Made by a program: the position numbers and the translations under genes. Of a stretch of 64,000 nt of DNA, positions 27,429-37,227 are shown in pieces. Under the pieces are notes generated by a model that ran no database searches, had not been told where the DNA came from, and saw only the letters and a program-made list of their open reading frames with translations. The stretch is from Chitinophaga vietnamensis (GTDB lineage: Bacteria; Bacteroidota; Bacteroidia; Chitinophagales; Chitinophagaceae): NCBI RefSeq assembly GCF_902167635.1, contig NZ_CABHMS010000001.1, forward strand, positions 558,001-622,000, written 5' to 3'. How positions within the stretch are numbered: the stretch's first letter is position 1; each line of letters starts with the position of its first letter.

Positions 27429-28220
27429 TTAAAGTTGACAGAACCTGATAAATTGGTCCAGGATGACATTGCTTTCTTCAAATACTTCCCACATCCCCAT
27501 ATGCCCTACTTCGTCGAAGATATGGATGCTGCTGGAACGTGGCAGTGTTACCTGCGGCAGGATATTATCCAGCGGCACAGCGTTATCATCTTTTCCAATA
27601 ACAAACAGCACGGGTACCGGTAAATTCTTTAACAGCGCGGTGCGGTCGGGTCTTTGCATCATGGCTTCATAATAAGCGATGAGCGTGTCCTGCGGTGTGG
27701 AAAAACTTTGTTGTACATAAGCATCCACGCGGTCCGGCTGACGCGTTTTAAATGCAGGGCTGAACATATTGGGCAGGGTTTGCCGCAGGAATGTTTCGCC
27801 ACCGTATTGCTGCATCATTCTGATGGATTTGAGCCGGGCTTCTTTTTTCTCTTCACTGTCCGCTTTGGCGGTGGAATGGAAGAGGCCCAGTCCTTTCACA
27901 ACAGCCGGGTATTTTTCCAACAAGGCCAATGCTACATATCCACCCATGGAGTGGCCGATGATCACAGCTTCTTTTATCTCTTCGGCTAACAGTATCGAAT
28001 ATACGAAATCTGCCATACTTTCCACCGTCAGGGGGTGAGAGAGCGGTGTTTTTCCTGCGCCGGGAAGATCAGGGATGATCAGGCGCCAGGCCGCTTTCAG
28101 GTACGCCTGTTGTATCTCCCACACATGGCTGTTTTCGCCGAAACCGTGCAAGAGCACGGCTACAGGGCCATTGCCTTCATCCAGGTAAGCGGTGTTTCCG
28201 TTATTGATAGTTTTCCACAT
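27429..28220 (-). CDS. Alpha/beta-fold hydrolase
   Basis: A 263-residue cytoplasmic hydrolase without a signal peptide. Oxyanion motif LLHGFGEN (24-31), nucleophile Ser91 in GHSMGG, acid Asp211/212 in GKDDNAVP and His240 in VGHMGMWE. Broadly like esterases and C-C hydrolases of the MhpC/BioH type, but substrate unknown. Its first 20 bases overlap the end of lnt, which suggests translational coupling. Confidence 0.88.
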   Translation of the reverse strand: MWKTINNGNTAYLDEGNGPVAVLLHGFGENSHVWEIQQAYLKAAWRLIIPDLPGAGKTPLSHPLTVESMADFVYSILLAEEIKEAVIIGHSMGGYVALALLEKYPAVVKGLGLFHSTAKADSEEKKEARLKSIRMMQQYGGETFLRQTLPNMFSPAFKTRQPDRVDAYVQQSFSTPQDTLIAYYEAMMQRPDRTALLKNLPVPVLFVIGKDDNAVPLDNILPQVTLPRSSSIHIFDEVGHMGMWEVFEESNVILDQFIRFCQL

Positions 28221-29811
28221 GTTTTAACCCGGGTATAAATCGTGATAAAATAGCATGTACTAACAACAAGATACAAAATATTACAGCTCCTTTGGAGAGA
28301 AGGTCCCCATATTTTACATAGAACGTAAGATCATACCGTGGTGTTACATTTGCTTTGATAACAGCTTCCTGCCAATAAGGTTGCGGTTGCGAAATATTGC
28401 CGGCAGGATCGATCACCGCAGAGATGCCGGTATTGGCGCTGCGGGCCACCCAGCGCCGCGTTTCGATGGCGCGCAAACGTGCATATACAAGATGTTGCCG
28501 ATGCCCTTCCGTATTTCCCCACCAGCCATCGTTGGTAATGATTACCAGGAAGTTGGCGCCAAGGTTTACATGCGCTGCTACATAATTGCTGAATACAGAC
28601 TCATAGCAGATTGTAGGAAACACATTCACCGTATCCCGCGGATTGCTAAGCAGGTCTGCCTCTGGCATGCGGCCATAGCTGCCCGTGATGCCGCCAAAGT
28701 CCAGCGCGAGGTTTTGCAGAAAAGAAAAATAACGCACATAAGGCACCAGCTCTGCACCAGGCACCAATTCATATTTATGATAGATCTGCACCCATGAAGA
28801 AGTATCGATCTGCACCGCCGCATTGAATGGCTCCCAGCGGGCGCCATCTTCCATACGGCGCGCCATGGCCGGCGCTTCATCATCGCGGTAGCGCTTGAGC
28901 GTTACTGCGCCGCTGATCAATTTTGCTTTCGGATATTTTTTCAGCAGCTGTCTGATGGCCAGCACCTCCGGCTGATAGTTCAGCTGCTGTTCCCATGCGC
29001 CGCTGGGGAACAAGGCTGTTTCCGGCCAGATGATGTAACGGGTATTGCTATCCGCCTGCTGTTCGGTGAGACGTATAAATTTTTCCAGCTGCTGCATCAC
29101 ATTGCCGCCTGCAAATTTCTCATCATAGGGATCGATATTGGGTTGTACGATCACCACTTCCCTTTTCTTTGCCGGATCATCTGGCGAAGGATGGATGATC
29201 TGAGAGAAGATCAGCGGGAAGAGTATGACCACAGCGGGTTTCCAGGCTTCCTGCCGGATGAGTTGCGTGATGGAAAGATCGTATAGGCGTAACCGTTTCC
29301 ATGCGATATATACGAAGATATTGGCCAGTAATACCCAGAGGGTACCGCCGCTGGTGCCGGTAAATTCATACCATTGTATCCATCCCGGTCGCATCGCGAA
29401 AGCGTTGCCCAGTATGAGCCAGGGCCAGCTCAGTTCCCAAGTCTGGTGAATAAATTCAAAGGTGAGCCAATAGGCGATGAGTGCAAAATAAGCGGCATTT
29501 TCCGTGAGCCGTTTGCGGCTGTTCTTGTACATCAGCCAGGGAATGCTCATCAGGAAAGCGTTGAAGCAATTGGCAAATACGCCGCTGGCAGGCAAGGTAG
29601 TATTGCCTACCCACCAGGTGGTGGCCACATTCCAGGTGAGGAAAGCCAGGTAGATACAAACGAAGAACTTTCCGCGGTGATGTACCTTCTCCGCGATATA
29701 CAACAGCGGCGTAAGCGCGATGAATATCAGCGGCGTACAGGGAAGCGTGGGCCATGCCAGCCACAGCAGGCAGCCGCTCAGCAATGCAGCAATAATAAAG
29801 CGAAGCTTCAT
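28201..29811 (-). CDS. lnt: Apolipoprotein N-acyltransferase
   Basis: Adds the third acyl chain to lipoproteins in the inner membrane. The 536 residues begin with several transmembrane helices (about 1-200). A nitrilase-type domain follows, with the catalytic triad Glu264 (WPETALF), Lys346 (YHKYELVPGAE) and Cys402 (TICYES). The length is slightly above the E. coli protein. The downstream hydrolase gene overlaps its last codons. Confidence 0.94.
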   Translation of the reverse strand: MKLRFIIAALLSGCLLWLAWPTLPCTPLIFIALTPLLYIAEKVHHRGKFFVCIYLAFLTWNVATTWWVGNTTLPASGVFANCFNAFLMSIPWLMYKNSRKRLTENAAYFALIAYWLTFEFIHQTWELSWPWLILGNAFAMRPGWIQWYEFTGTSGGTLWVLLANIFVYIAWKRLRLYDLSITQLIRQEAWKPAVVILFPLIFSQIIHPSPDDPAKKREVVIVQPNIDPYDEKFAGGNVMQQLEKFIRLTEQQADSNTRYIIWPETALFPSGAWEQQLNYQPEVLAIRQLLKKYPKAKLISGAVTLKRYRDDEAPAMARRMEDGARWEPFNAAVQIDTSSWVQIYHKYELVPGAELVPYVRYFSFLQNLALDFGGITGSYGRMPEADLLSNPRDTVNVFPTICYESVFSNYVAAHVNLGANFLVIITNDGWWGNTEGHRQHLVYARLRAIETRRWVARSANTGISAVIDPAGNISQPQPYWQEAVIKANVTPRYDLTFYVKYGDLLSKGAVIFCILLLVHAILSRFIPGLKHVENYQ

Positions 29812-29870
29812 CAGGTAATGACAAATTTTACAATAGCAACGAAGATAAGCGGGGATAGCCGGAAAACAAA

Positions 29871-29896
29871 AACGCCCGGCTGCATAACCGGGCGTT
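29871..29896 (-). terminator. Terminator after guaB
   Basis: A 9-bp GC-rich stem (29871-29879 / 29888-29896, AACGCCCGG) with an 8-base loop. On the minus strand it is followed by a T-rich stretch (TTTTTGTTTT), fitting an intrinsic terminator for guaB. Confidence 0.8.
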
Positions 29897-29919
29897 CTGT
29901 GTTATCTGTGTGATAATTA

Positions 29920-31392
29920 TTATCTGCTGTAGTTCGGCGCTTCCTTGGTGATCACCACATCATGCGGGTGGTTTTCTTTCACGGTGGCAGCGGTGATCTT
30001 CACGAACTGCGCGGCCTGCAAGGCTTTCATATCTTTCGCGCCTACGAGGCCCATACCGGCACGGAGGCCGCCAACGAACTGTTGTACGATCTCCGACAGC
30101 ATGCCCTTGTAAGGTACGCGGCCTACGATACCTTCCGGTACCAGTTTCTTGATATCATCTTCATCCTGGAAGTAGCGGTCTTTACTACCTTCCTGCATCG
30201 CTTCGATGGAACCCATGCCACGATAGGATTTGAACTTGCGTCCTTCGTAGATGATGGTTTCGCCGGGGCTTTCTTCCACACCTGCAAAGATGGAACCTGC
30301 CATGATGGTAGAAGCGCCTGCTGCGAGGGCTTTCACCATATCGCCGGTGTAGCGGATACCGCCATCAGCGATCACCGGGATACCGGATTTTTTCAGTGCT
30401 TCAGCTGCATCCATTACGGCAGACAGCTGCGGGAAGCCTGCACCGGTTACGATACGGGTAGTACAGATAGAACCTGGGCCTACGCCTACTTTTACGGCAT
30501 CGGCGCCAGCTTCGGCGAGTGCCAGCGCGCCATCGGCAGTGGCTACGTTACCTGCGATCACCTGCAGTTTCGGAAATGTTTTCTTTAATTTCTTCAGGTT
30601 GTTGAGCACTGCAATAGAGTGGCCATGGGAGCTGTCCAGACAAACTACATCCACCCCTACATTGATCAGCGCCTGTGCGCGGTCGAGCAGGTCGGGAGTG
30701 ATACCCAGTGCTGCGCCTACGAGCAAACGACCAAATTCATCTTTCACTGCGTTAGGATAGCTGGTGAGCTGCAGGATGTCGCGGTAGGTGATGAGCCCTA
30801 CCAGTTTACCCTGTTTATTAACAACCGGTAATTTTTCAATCTTGTATTGTTGGAGGATCTTTTCTGCCTTTTTCAGGTCAGTGCCTTCTGGAGCGGTGAT
30901 CAGCTTGTCGCTGGTCATCACTTCGCTAACGAGGCGTTTTTTATTTTTCTCGAAGCGCAGGTCTCGGTTGGTGAGGATGCCCACCAGCTTGCTGGCTTCA
31001 TCTACGATAGGAATACCGCCGATACCATTGTCCTTCATCAGCTTTAGCGCCTGGCCGATAGTAGCGTCTGCATGCAGGGTAACGGGATCCATGATCAGGC
31101 CACTCTCACTGCGTTTCACGCGGCGCACCATTTCCGCCTGACGCTCGATGCTCATGTTCTTGTGGAGAATACCTATACCACCCTCTCTCGCGAGTGCAAT
31201 AGCCAGATTAGCTTCTGTAACAGTATCCATCGCAGCAGATACCATCGGTAAGTTGAGCCGTATGTTTTTAGTAAGTTGAGAAGAAATATTTACTTCTTTT
31301 GGCAGCACTTCAGAGTAAGCCGGAACCAGGAGCACATCGTCAAATGTAAGTCCGTCAGGCACAAATTTGGGTTTAGATTTTCCCGCAGGCAT
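29920..31392 (-). CDS. guaB: Inosine-5'-monophosphate dehydrogenase
   Basis: Oxidises IMP to XMP, the committed step of guanine nucleotide synthesis. The 490-residue TIM barrel is interrupted by two CBS domains (about 98-155 and 160-215). The catalytic Cys310 lies in GPGSICTTR, followed by the flap region and [10 protein letters not shown] near the C-terminus. Expression is probably from the TACATTTG box at 31436-31429. It is the only complete guanine-pathway gene in the window. Confidence 0.97.
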   Translation of the reverse strand: MPAGKSKPKFVPDGLTFDDVLLVPAYSEVLPKEVNISSQLTKNIRLNLPMVSAAMDTVTEANLAIALAREGGIGILHKNMSIERQAEMVRRVKRSESGLIMDPVTLHADATIGQALKLMKDNGIGGIPIVDEASKLVGILTNRDLRFEKNKKRLVSEVMTSDKLITAPEGTDLKKAEKILQQYKIEKLPVVNKQGKLVGLITYRDILQLTSYPNAVKDEFGRLLVGAALGITPDLLDRAQALINVGVDVVCLDSSHGHSIAVLNNLKKLKKTFPKLQVIAGNVATADGALALAEAGADAVKVGVGPGSICTTRIVTGAGFPQLSAVMDAAEALKKSGIPVIADGGIRYTGDMVKALAAGASTIMAGSIFAGVEESPGETIIYEGRKFKSYRGMGSIEAMQEGSKDRYFQDEDDIKKLVPEGIVGRVPYKGMLSEIVQQFVGGLRAGMGLVGAKDMKALQAAQFVKITAATVKENHPHDVVITKEAPNYSR

Positions 31393-31428
31393 GATGCAAC
31401 TATTTGTCAGTTAAAAAATAATTGCACG

Positions 31429-31436
31429 CAAATGTA
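31429..31436 (-). promoter_or_regulatory. -7 promoter box of guaB
   Basis: Minus-strand TACATTTG matches TAnnTTTG, 36 bases before the ATG. A weak TTTA sits at -33 spacing. Confidence 0.5.
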
Positions 31437-31485
31437 CACCTAATTCTGTAATAAATAAAATTTCAACATCGCGCATAACTTTTCA

Positions 31486-32592
31486 TTAACGATCGGCCAG
31501 TACATACATGCCTCCGGGAAGGCTTTTGAGCAGGCTTTGCATTTCGAGGTTAAACACGGCTGTTGCAATCTGGCTGCCGGAAAGACGGCTCTGCACATAC
31601 AGCTCTTCCAGATGCAGTCGGGGCTTTTGTTCGAATAGTGTCATAATTTGCCGCTCCTCTTCCGACAACTGTACAAACAGCTCTCTTTGAACGGTGGGCG
31701 CGGGTTTGGGCTTATCGGCCCAGCCCATGGCGCTTAGTATGTCCGCTGCATCCGTGACCAGCATGGCCTTATTGTTTTTTATGAGATGATGACAACCAGC
31801 TGCATGCCAGTCGTGCACGCGCCCGGGAAAGCAGAACACGTCACGGTGATAGCCATTGGCCAGATCGGCAGTGATGAGCGAGCCGCCGCGGATACCGCTT
31901 TCCACCACAATAGTGGCGTCACAAAGGCCCGCCACAATGCGGTTGCGCTTGGGGAAATTCTGCCGGTCGGGCGCCGTGTTGCTGGGGAAATCCGTCAGCA
32001 AGCCGCCATGTTCCAACATCTGTGTGGCCGTATGCCGGTGCGCATAAGGATATATCCGGTCCAGCCCATGCGCCAATACCCCGATGGTAGCGGCTTGCAA
32101 GGACACCGCCGTTCTATGCGCCACGATATCGATGCCGTAGGCCAGGCCACTGACCACCGTTACATCTGCCGCCACCAGCGCCGTCACCAGCTGCTCGCAC
32201 AACATCCGCCCATAGGCCGATGGCTGCCGCGTGCCTACGATATTCACGATGCGCGGCACATTCAAAGACGCAAAGCCTTTGTAGTACAGCATCGGCGGAC
32301 TGTCATAACATTGCCGCAAACGCGCCGGATAATCTTCATCGGTATAAAATAATGGCCTGATCTTGTATCTCTCTATAAAATCCATCTCTCTCTCCACTGA
32401 ACCGAAATCACGGAAACGCTTGATAGCAGCGGCACGCACAGTACCTACTGTTTCTATTCTTTCTAATTCGCGCTGACTGGCATGGAATATCGCGGCGGCA
32501 CTGTTGTAGTGTTCCAACAGTTTTTTAATGGTCACATCACCGATCTGGGGAATCAGGGTCAATGCCAGCTGGTACTTTAATTCCGGAGGCAT
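31486..32592 (-). CDS. dprA: DNA processing protein DprA
   Basis: A 368-residue protein that binds incoming single-stranded DNA and loads RecA during natural transformation. It has an N-terminal helix-hairpin-helix/SAM-like region (LALTLIPQIGDVTIKKLL), the Rossmann-like core (VGTRQPSAYGR, VVSGLAYGIDIVAHR, NRIVAGL, GGSLITADLA) and a C-terminal winged helix (about 300-365). The ATG at 32592 is chosen over a TTG three codons upstream. No other competence gene is nearby. Confidence 0.95.
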   Translation of the reverse strand: MPPELKYQLALTLIPQIGDVTIKKLLEHYNSAAAIFHASQRELERIETVGTVRAAAIKRFRDFGSVEREMDFIERYKIRPLFYTDEDYPARLRQCYDSPPMLYYKGFASLNVPRIVNIVGTRQPSAYGRMLCEQLVTALVAADVTVVSGLAYGIDIVAHRTAVSLQAATIGVLAHGLDRIYPYAHRHTATQMLEHGGLLTDFPSNTAPDRQNFPKRNRIVAGLCDATIVVESGIRGGSLITADLANGYHRDVFCFPGRVHDWHAAGCHHLIKNNKAMLVTDAADILSAMGWADKPKPAPTVQRELFVQLSEEERQIMTLFEQKPRLHLEELYVQSRLSGSQIATAVFNLEMQSLLKSLPGGMYVLADR

Positions 32593-32657
32593 AACAAACA
32601 ATTTTAGTTCATCAAATTACAATTTATCTGCTTCAATTTTTTGTTGCGCGAGTGAAT

Positions 32658-32665
32658 TATTTTTG
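32658..32665 (+). promoter_or_regulatory. -7 promoter box of the acid phosphatase gene
   Basis: TATTTTTG matches TAnnTTTG and ends about 20 bases before the ATG at 32685. Confidence 0.45.
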
Positions 32666-32684
32666 CACTTTAAACGGACATATC

Positions 32685-33488
32685 ATGATGAGAAAGATTT
32701 TAGCAGGAGCAATCGTGTTAGGCATGTTTGCCTGCAAATCCACACAGCCCGTAGCTTCCACCCCTGCGGCCACTACGCTGGCGCCGCAGGGCGCTGCCTG
32801 GGCCGCATTGTGGCAGCAACAGTCGGGCGAATACAAGGCATTGTGCCTGCAAGCCTATCAGCTGGCAGCATGGCGGCTGGATCAATACCTTACTCAGCAT
32901 AGCGACAAGCCGCTGGCAGTAGTGACCGACATCGATGAAACAGTGCTGGATAATAGCCCCTATTCTGTGCATCAGGCGTTGAGCGGGAAAACCTACGACG
33001 ATAAAAGCTGGATGGAATGGACCGCGAAAGCCGCGTGCGACACGGTTCCCGGCGCTCCTGCCTTTTTCAAATATGCGGCCTCTAAAGGCGTAAAAGTATT
33101 CTACATCACCAATAGGGCCGAAAGCGAGAGAGTCGTTACGCTGAAGAACCTGCAACAATACCACTTCCCCTATGCCGACGATCAACACCTCTTCCTGAAA
33201 ACCACTACCTCCGGCAAGGAAGCTCGCCGGCAGCAGGTGGCCAAAGATTACGATATCATCCTGCTCTTCGGTGATAACCTCAGCGATTTCTCGGCGATAT
33301 TCGACAAAAAACCTGTTGACGAACGCAATGCCAATGTCCTGAATACCGCATCCAGCTTCGGTAGCCGCTTTATCGTGCTGCCCAACCCCATGTATGGCGA
33401 TTGGGAAGGCGCACTCTATAACTTTCAATATAAATTATCACCACAACAGAAAGATTCCATCATGAAAAGCCGGTTGAGGAATTTTTGA
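32685..33488 (+). CDS. HAD-superfamily class C acid phosphatase / 5'-nucleotidase lipoprotein e(P4)-like
   Basis: A 267-residue exported phosphatase. A lipoprotein-type signal (MRKILAGAIVLGMFAC, Cys17) anchors it; the HAD motif DIDETVLDN carries the nucleophile and acid aspartates, NRAES and the lysine-bearing loop follow, and GDNLSDF provides the last metal-binding aspartates. This arrangement matches the e(P4) outer-membrane phosphomonoesterases, which release nucleosides from nucleotides. The start at tandem ATGs (32685/32688) is favoured because the longer frame (GTG at 32652) runs through the promoter box. Confidence 0.9.
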   Translation: MMRKILAGAIVLGMFACKSTQPVASTPAATTLAPQGAAWAALWQQQSGEYKALCLQAYQLAAWRLDQYLTQHSDKPLAVVTDIDETVLDNSPYSVHQALSGKTYDDKSWMEWTAKAACDTVPGAPAFFKYAASKGVKVFYITNRAESERVVTLKNLQQYHFPYADDQHLFLKTTTSGKEARRQQVAKDYDIILLFGDNLSDFSAIFDKKPVDERNANVLNTASSFGSRFIVLPNPMYGDWEGALYNFQYKLSPQQKDSIMKSRLRNF

Positions 33489-33495
33489 ATTTCTT

Positions 33496-33559
33496 GATTT
33501 ACGGATTTCTTGATTTGTGACGTACCTCCATTCCCCACAAATCCATAAATCCGTAAATC
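33496..33559. repeat. Inverted repeat between convergent genes (ATTTACGGATTT type)
   Basis: 24-base arms 33496-33519 and 33536-33559 differ at about two positions. GATTTACGGATTT is shared with the repeat at 2113-2230. It is flanked by further partial copies of the module and fills the gap between the phosphatase and PorE-like genes. Confidence 0.75.
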
Positions 33560-33577
33560 AACGAAATCCGTAAATCC

Positions 33578-35467
33578 CTAAAGGCTGAGTATTTTAAATA
33601 CCGTTCTTCTGTTGATGGCCCTGCCTTCTTCTGTATTGTTAGGAGCAATAGGTTGCGACTCTCCAAAGCCTTTGCTGCTAAGGCGTGTGGGCGCAATGCC
33701 TTTATCGGTCAGGTACTTCACCACTGCCTTGGCGCGGTTATCAGAGAGGATGAGGTTATCTTTATCTGACCCCACATCATCTGTATGGCCATCTATCTCT
33801 ATCCGGATGGTCGGATTATCTTCCAGTAATTTTACCAGCTTGTCCAGTTCTACTACCGACGCAGGTTTCAGGCTATATTGTTTGGTGTCGAAAAAGATAT
33901 TATGCAGCACAATGCTGGCATTGGCCGCCAATGGTTGCAAGGGAATATTCTTTTCGAAAGGCACGCCCGGGTTATGATCTTTTAAAGAGAAATTATCGGA
34001 ATAGAAGAGATATCCTTTCTTGTTGACATGGAATGCATAGTCTTTGCCTACGGGCAATGGCGCGAGGAAATCGCCGTTTTCATTGGTAGGCACTGTGGCG
34101 ATGCGGTATCCGCCTTGCAGGTCAATCACCTCCACAGTAGCGGCGAGGCGGTTGTGGGTGGTGGTATCATACACAAAGCCTTTCACGTAAAGTGTTTGCA
34201 GTGGCCGCGCTTCGGGATACAGCTCAAAGCTGTAGATGTCGAGGCCGCCGCGGCTATCGGAGCGATCGGAAGCGAAGTAAGCGGTTTTGCCATCGGCTGC
34301 CACTACGAGTGATGCATCTTCATCGATCGTATTGATAGGATAACCGAGATTAACGGCAGGACCCCAGCTGCCATCAGGCTGGCGGCGAGAGTAATAGATA
34401 TCCAGTCCGCCATAGCCGGGATGCCCGTTGGAAGCGAAATATAGCGTTTGTCCGTCAGGATGTATGAAGGGCGTGGTTTCTCTACCGGAGGTATTGATAT
34501 TGGGGCCGAGCTTCTGCGGCGTGCCCCACTGGCCATTGGGCTGGCGCTGGCTCATAAATATATCGGCGCCAGCTTCGGGCGTTTCGCGTGCGAAGTACAG
34601 GGTTTGTTTATCGGCAGATAAAGAAGGTTGTGATTCCCAGTCGCGGGTGTTGATCGGTGCGCCGATATTTTTCGGTGTGCTCCAGCCATTGGCGGTTTTC
34701 AGCGAATAGTAGATATCGCAACTGCCTTTACCTTCAGGAAATTCACAACCGGTGTATACAAGCATGGTACCATCCTGGGAGATGTTCTGCGCGCCTTCAT
34801 TAAAAGCGGTATTCACTGGCTCACCCATATCCATAGCGGGTTTCCAGCCGGTGCTATCACGTTGTGTGATATAAAAATCTTCATTGCGGCCATTTACGCG
34901 GCGTGTGAAAATGAGCGTTTTACCATCGATGGTGAGAGAAGGAAAATATTCGGGATCTTTTGTATTCACGTGATCACCGAGGTTTTCCGGATGAAAGGGC
35001 ACCGACTTATTCGGATTGTTGACGGCAAACTCATAATTGGCTTTAAGCTTGCTGGCATTGGCGCTGGGCGTTTTGGCCGTTTGCAGATATTGATTGATTA
35101 ACTGTAAAGCTCCTGTGAAATTCCCGCTGCCTGCCAATGCTTTGGAATAGGGCACCATCACGGGTCGCAGGCCGCTGCTATCCAGTTGTTTGAGCTTTTC
35201 AAATGCCTGCGTGGCTTCCGTATATTTTTTCAGTTCCACATAACAAAGTCCCATCTGGCCATAGGCATCTGAAAAGTTGGGCGCAATTTTTATTGCTTCC
35301 TTTAATCGTTCGATCGCCTGTGTGGTATTGTAATTGCGTACAGCCGTTACTGCTTCATCAAAAGCGGCTCTGGCCTTTTTAGGCGCCGTTTCATAGGTAA
35401 CGCTCTGGGCCTGCATTTGCAGCCACAGGCACAAACAGCCTGATAACAGGAGAAGGGTTTTTTTCAT
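33578..35467 (-). CDS. PorE-like OmpA-family protein (TPR, PD40 propeller, CRD, OmpA domain)
   Basis: A 629-residue envelope protein. It has a signal peptide, TPR repeats (about 25-120), five or so PD40/WD40-like blades (about 165-415: SLTIDGKTLIFTRR, SADKQTLYFARE, HPDGQTLYFASNG, AADGKTAYFASD), a carboxypeptidase-regulatory-like domain (about 425-500) and a C-terminal OmpA domain (about 515-625: EIDGHTDDVG, NLILSDNRAKAV, GFGESQP). This exact domain order is that of PorE, the peptidoglycan-linked type IX secretion component. Close paralogues exist in the phylum, so PorE identity itself is not proven. Confidence 0.85.
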   Translation of the reverse strand: MKKTLLLLSGCLCLWLQMQAQSVTYETAPKKARAAFDEAVTAVRNYNTTQAIERLKEAIKIAPNFSDAYGQMGLCYVELKKYTEATQAFEKLKQLDSSGLRPVMVPYSKALAGSGNFTGALQLINQYLQTAKTPSANASKLKANYEFAVNNPNKSVPFHPENLGDHVNTKDPEYFPSLTIDGKTLIFTRRVNGRNEDFYITQRDSTGWKPAMDMGEPVNTAFNEGAQNISQDGTMLVYTGCEFPEGKGSCDIYYSLKTANGWSTPKNIGAPINTRDWESQPSLSADKQTLYFARETPEAGADIFMSQRQPNGQWGTPQKLGPNINTSGRETTPFIHPDGQTLYFASNGHPGYGGLDIYYSRRQPDGSWGPAVNLGYPINTIDEDASLVVAADGKTAYFASDRSDSRGGLDIYSFELYPEARPLQTLYVKGFVYDTTTHNRLAATVEVIDLQGGYRIATVPTNENGDFLAPLPVGKDYAFHVNKKGYLFYSDNFSLKDHNPGVPFEKNIPLQPLAANASIVLHNIFFDTKQYSLKPASVVELDKLVKLLEDNPTIRIEIDGHTDDVGSDKDNLILSDNRAKAVVKYLTDKGIAPTRLSSKGFGESQPIAPNNTEEGRAINRRTVFKILSL

Positions 35468-35480
35468 AGTGTGTAAATTA

Positions 35481-35670
35481 CGAAGATTGTCTTACTCAGG
35501 ATTATGCTGATTGAAAGGATTACCAGGATTTTCTATTAAAGGATTAATAAAGATTAAAAAGGATTCGCGAAGATCAAATCGATATGATCTTCGCGAATCC
35601 TTTAAAAATCCTGAGAAAAAAATCCTGGTAATCCTTTCAATCAGTATAATCCTGAGTAAGACAACCTTCG
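35481..35670. repeat. 190-bp nested inverted repeat (AGGATTACCAGGATT type)
   Basis: The outermost 20 bases (35481-35500 and 35651-35670) pair with one mismatch, the segments carrying CTGATTGAAAGGATTACC and its complement pair next, and the centre is an uninterrupted hairpin AAAGGATTCGCGAAGATCA / TGATCTTCGCGAATCCTTT around about 8 bases. The middle of the left arm holds unpaired extra AGGATTAATAAAGATT units. It fills the space between the queE stop codon and the start of the PorE-like gene. Confidence 0.85.
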
Positions 35671-36297
35671 CTATGGTACATGTATATACTTGTGTATCTG
35701 CAACGACAGTTCCCATTGGGGATTGTCTTTGATGTAGTCGATGATGAGCGGGGTCATTTCGGCGCTGCGTTCCCATTCGGGTTGGAGGTAGAGTTTGCAG
35801 TGCTTGCCGGCGAGGGCGGCGTATTTTTCGGCCCAGGCGAAATCGGATTTGTTGAAGATGACTACTTTGAGTTCATGTGCGGCCTTGCATATTTCGGGCA
35901 GGGGCGCTTTGAACTTTTTGGGAGAGAGCGTGATCCAGTCCCAGCTGCCGCTGAGCGGAGAGGAGCCGGATGTTTCCATATGGGTATGGAATCCTTGTTT
36001 GTGCAAGGCTTTGGTGAGGGCGTCGAGGTTGTGCAGCAGCGGTTCTCCGCCGGTGATCACCGCGATGCGGCCCGGGTGTTGTGCTGCCTCCTGCACGATA
36101 TCATTGATGGGCAGCTGTGGGTGTTTGCTGGCATCCCAGCTATCTTTCACATCACACCAATGGCAGCCTACATCGCAACCGCCAAGACGGATGAAGTAAG
36201 CAGCCCTGCCCTGATGGTAGCCTTCTCCCTGTATGGTGTAGAATTGCTCCATCACCGGCAGGGTACCGATGTTGATATTTGTTGTAATTACAGACAT
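35671..36297 (-). CDS. queE: 7-carboxy-7-deazaguanine synthase
   Basis: A 208-residue radical-SAM enzyme that rearranges 6-carboxy-tetrahydropterin to 7-carboxy-7-deazaguanine in queuosine synthesis. The 4Fe-4S cysteines are C41, C45 and C48 (GCDVGCHWC); the SAM-binding GGEPLL lies near 82, and the start QFYTIQGEGYHQGRAAYFIR is diagnostic. Its product pathway ends at tgt, encoded about 15 kb away. Its terminator region is the long inverted repeat. Confidence 0.95.
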   Translation of the reverse strand: MSVITTNINIGTLPVMEQFYTIQGEGYHQGRAAYFIRLGGCDVGCHWCDVKDSWDASKHPQLPINDIVQEAAQHPGRIAVITGGEPLLHNLDALTKALHKQGFHTHMETSGSSPLSGSWDWITLSPKKFKAPLPEICKAAHELKVVIFNKSDFAWAEKYAALAGKHCKLYLQPEWERSAEMTPLIIDYIKDNPQWELSLQIHKYIHVP

Positions 36298-36336
36298 GTT
36301 CTATTTCACAAAGGTCCGGTTTTTCCCGGACTTACA

Positions 36337-37224
36337 TTAGTTCATACTACCTTTCTGACCGATAGCGGCGTGGTAGGTGTTCTTCAGCAAAGCCGCGATG
36401 GTCATAGGTCCTACGCCACCAGGTACCGGGGAGATGAAGCTGCATTTCGGTGCTACTTCATCGAACTTCACGTCGCCAACGAGTCTGAAGCCGCTCTTTT
36501 TGGAGGCATCTTCAATACGGTTCACGCCTACATCCACGATTACGGCGCCTTCTTTCACCATGTCCGCTGTCACGAAATTCGGTTTGCCGATGGCGGCAAT
36601 GATGATATCGGCCTGACGGCAGATCTCCGCGAGGTTGGCGGTGCGGGAGTGAGTGAGGGTAACGGTGCAGTTGCCAGGGTAGGTGTTGCGGCTCAGCAGG
36701 ATGCTCACCGGTGTGCCTACGATATGGCTGCGACCTATTACCACGGCGTGTTTGCCCTGGGTAGGGATGTTATAATGTTCCAGCATCAGCATGATACCGT
36801 ATGGCGTGGCAGGGATGAAGGCGGGCAGGCCGCTTACCATCTTACCTACGTTCATCGGGTGGAAACCATCTACGTCTTTACTTGGATCGATGGTGTTGAT
36901 CACCAGTTCCTCGTTGATATGTTTGGGTAAAGGCAGTTGCACCAGGATGCCGTCGATATCCGCATTTTCATTGAGCAGTGTGATCTGATCAAGAAGATGT
37001 TTTTCGGAGATCTGTGCGTCGAAACGGAGGAGGGTAGAGTTATACCCGCATTCGGCGCAGGTTTTAACTTTGGAAGCCACGTAGGTTTCGCTGGCAGGAT
37101 CATTACCAACCAGGATTGCTGCCAGGTGAGGTACTTTTTTACCGGCGGCCTTTAATTCAGCCACCTGCGTGGCTAATTGGGCTCTGATAGCCCCAGAAAC
37201 TAGTTTACCGTCTAAAATTTGCAT
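36337..37224 (-). CDS. folD: Bifunctional methylene-THF dehydrogenase / cyclohydrolase
   Basis: Interconverts 5,10-methylene- and 10-formyl-tetrahydrofolate. 295 residues. Signatures are [16 protein letters not shown] (with the catalytic Lys), [13 protein letters not shown] and, in the NADP domain, [13 protein letters not shown] and [10 protein letters not shown]. The ATG of [11 protein letters not shown] is chosen; the frame runs 49 codons further upstream but that stretch is not family-like. The promoter box ends 4 bases before this ATG, which predicts a leaderless mRNA. Confidence 0.96.
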   Translation of the reverse strand: MQILDGKLVSGAIRAQLATQVAELKAAGKKVPHLAAILVGNDPASETYVASKVKTCAECGYNSTLLRFDAQISEKHLLDQITLLNENADIDGILVQLPLPKHINEELVINTIDPSKDVDGFHPMNVGKMVSGLPAFIPATPYGIMLMLEHYNIPTQGKHAVVIGRSHIVGTPVSILLSRNTYPGNCTVTLTHSRTANLAEICRQADIIIAAIGKPNFVTADMVKEGAVIVDVGVNRIEDASKKSGFRLVGDVKFDEVAPKCSFISPVPGGVGPMTIAALLKNTYHAAIGQKGSMN

Positions 37225-37227
37225 GTG

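Noticed and set aside
35680-36930. 416-codon plus-strand open frame opposite queE and folD
   Set aside because: Runs antisense across two well-recognised genes and their gap; composition is not protein-like. Codon bias in the true genes produces such long antisense frames.
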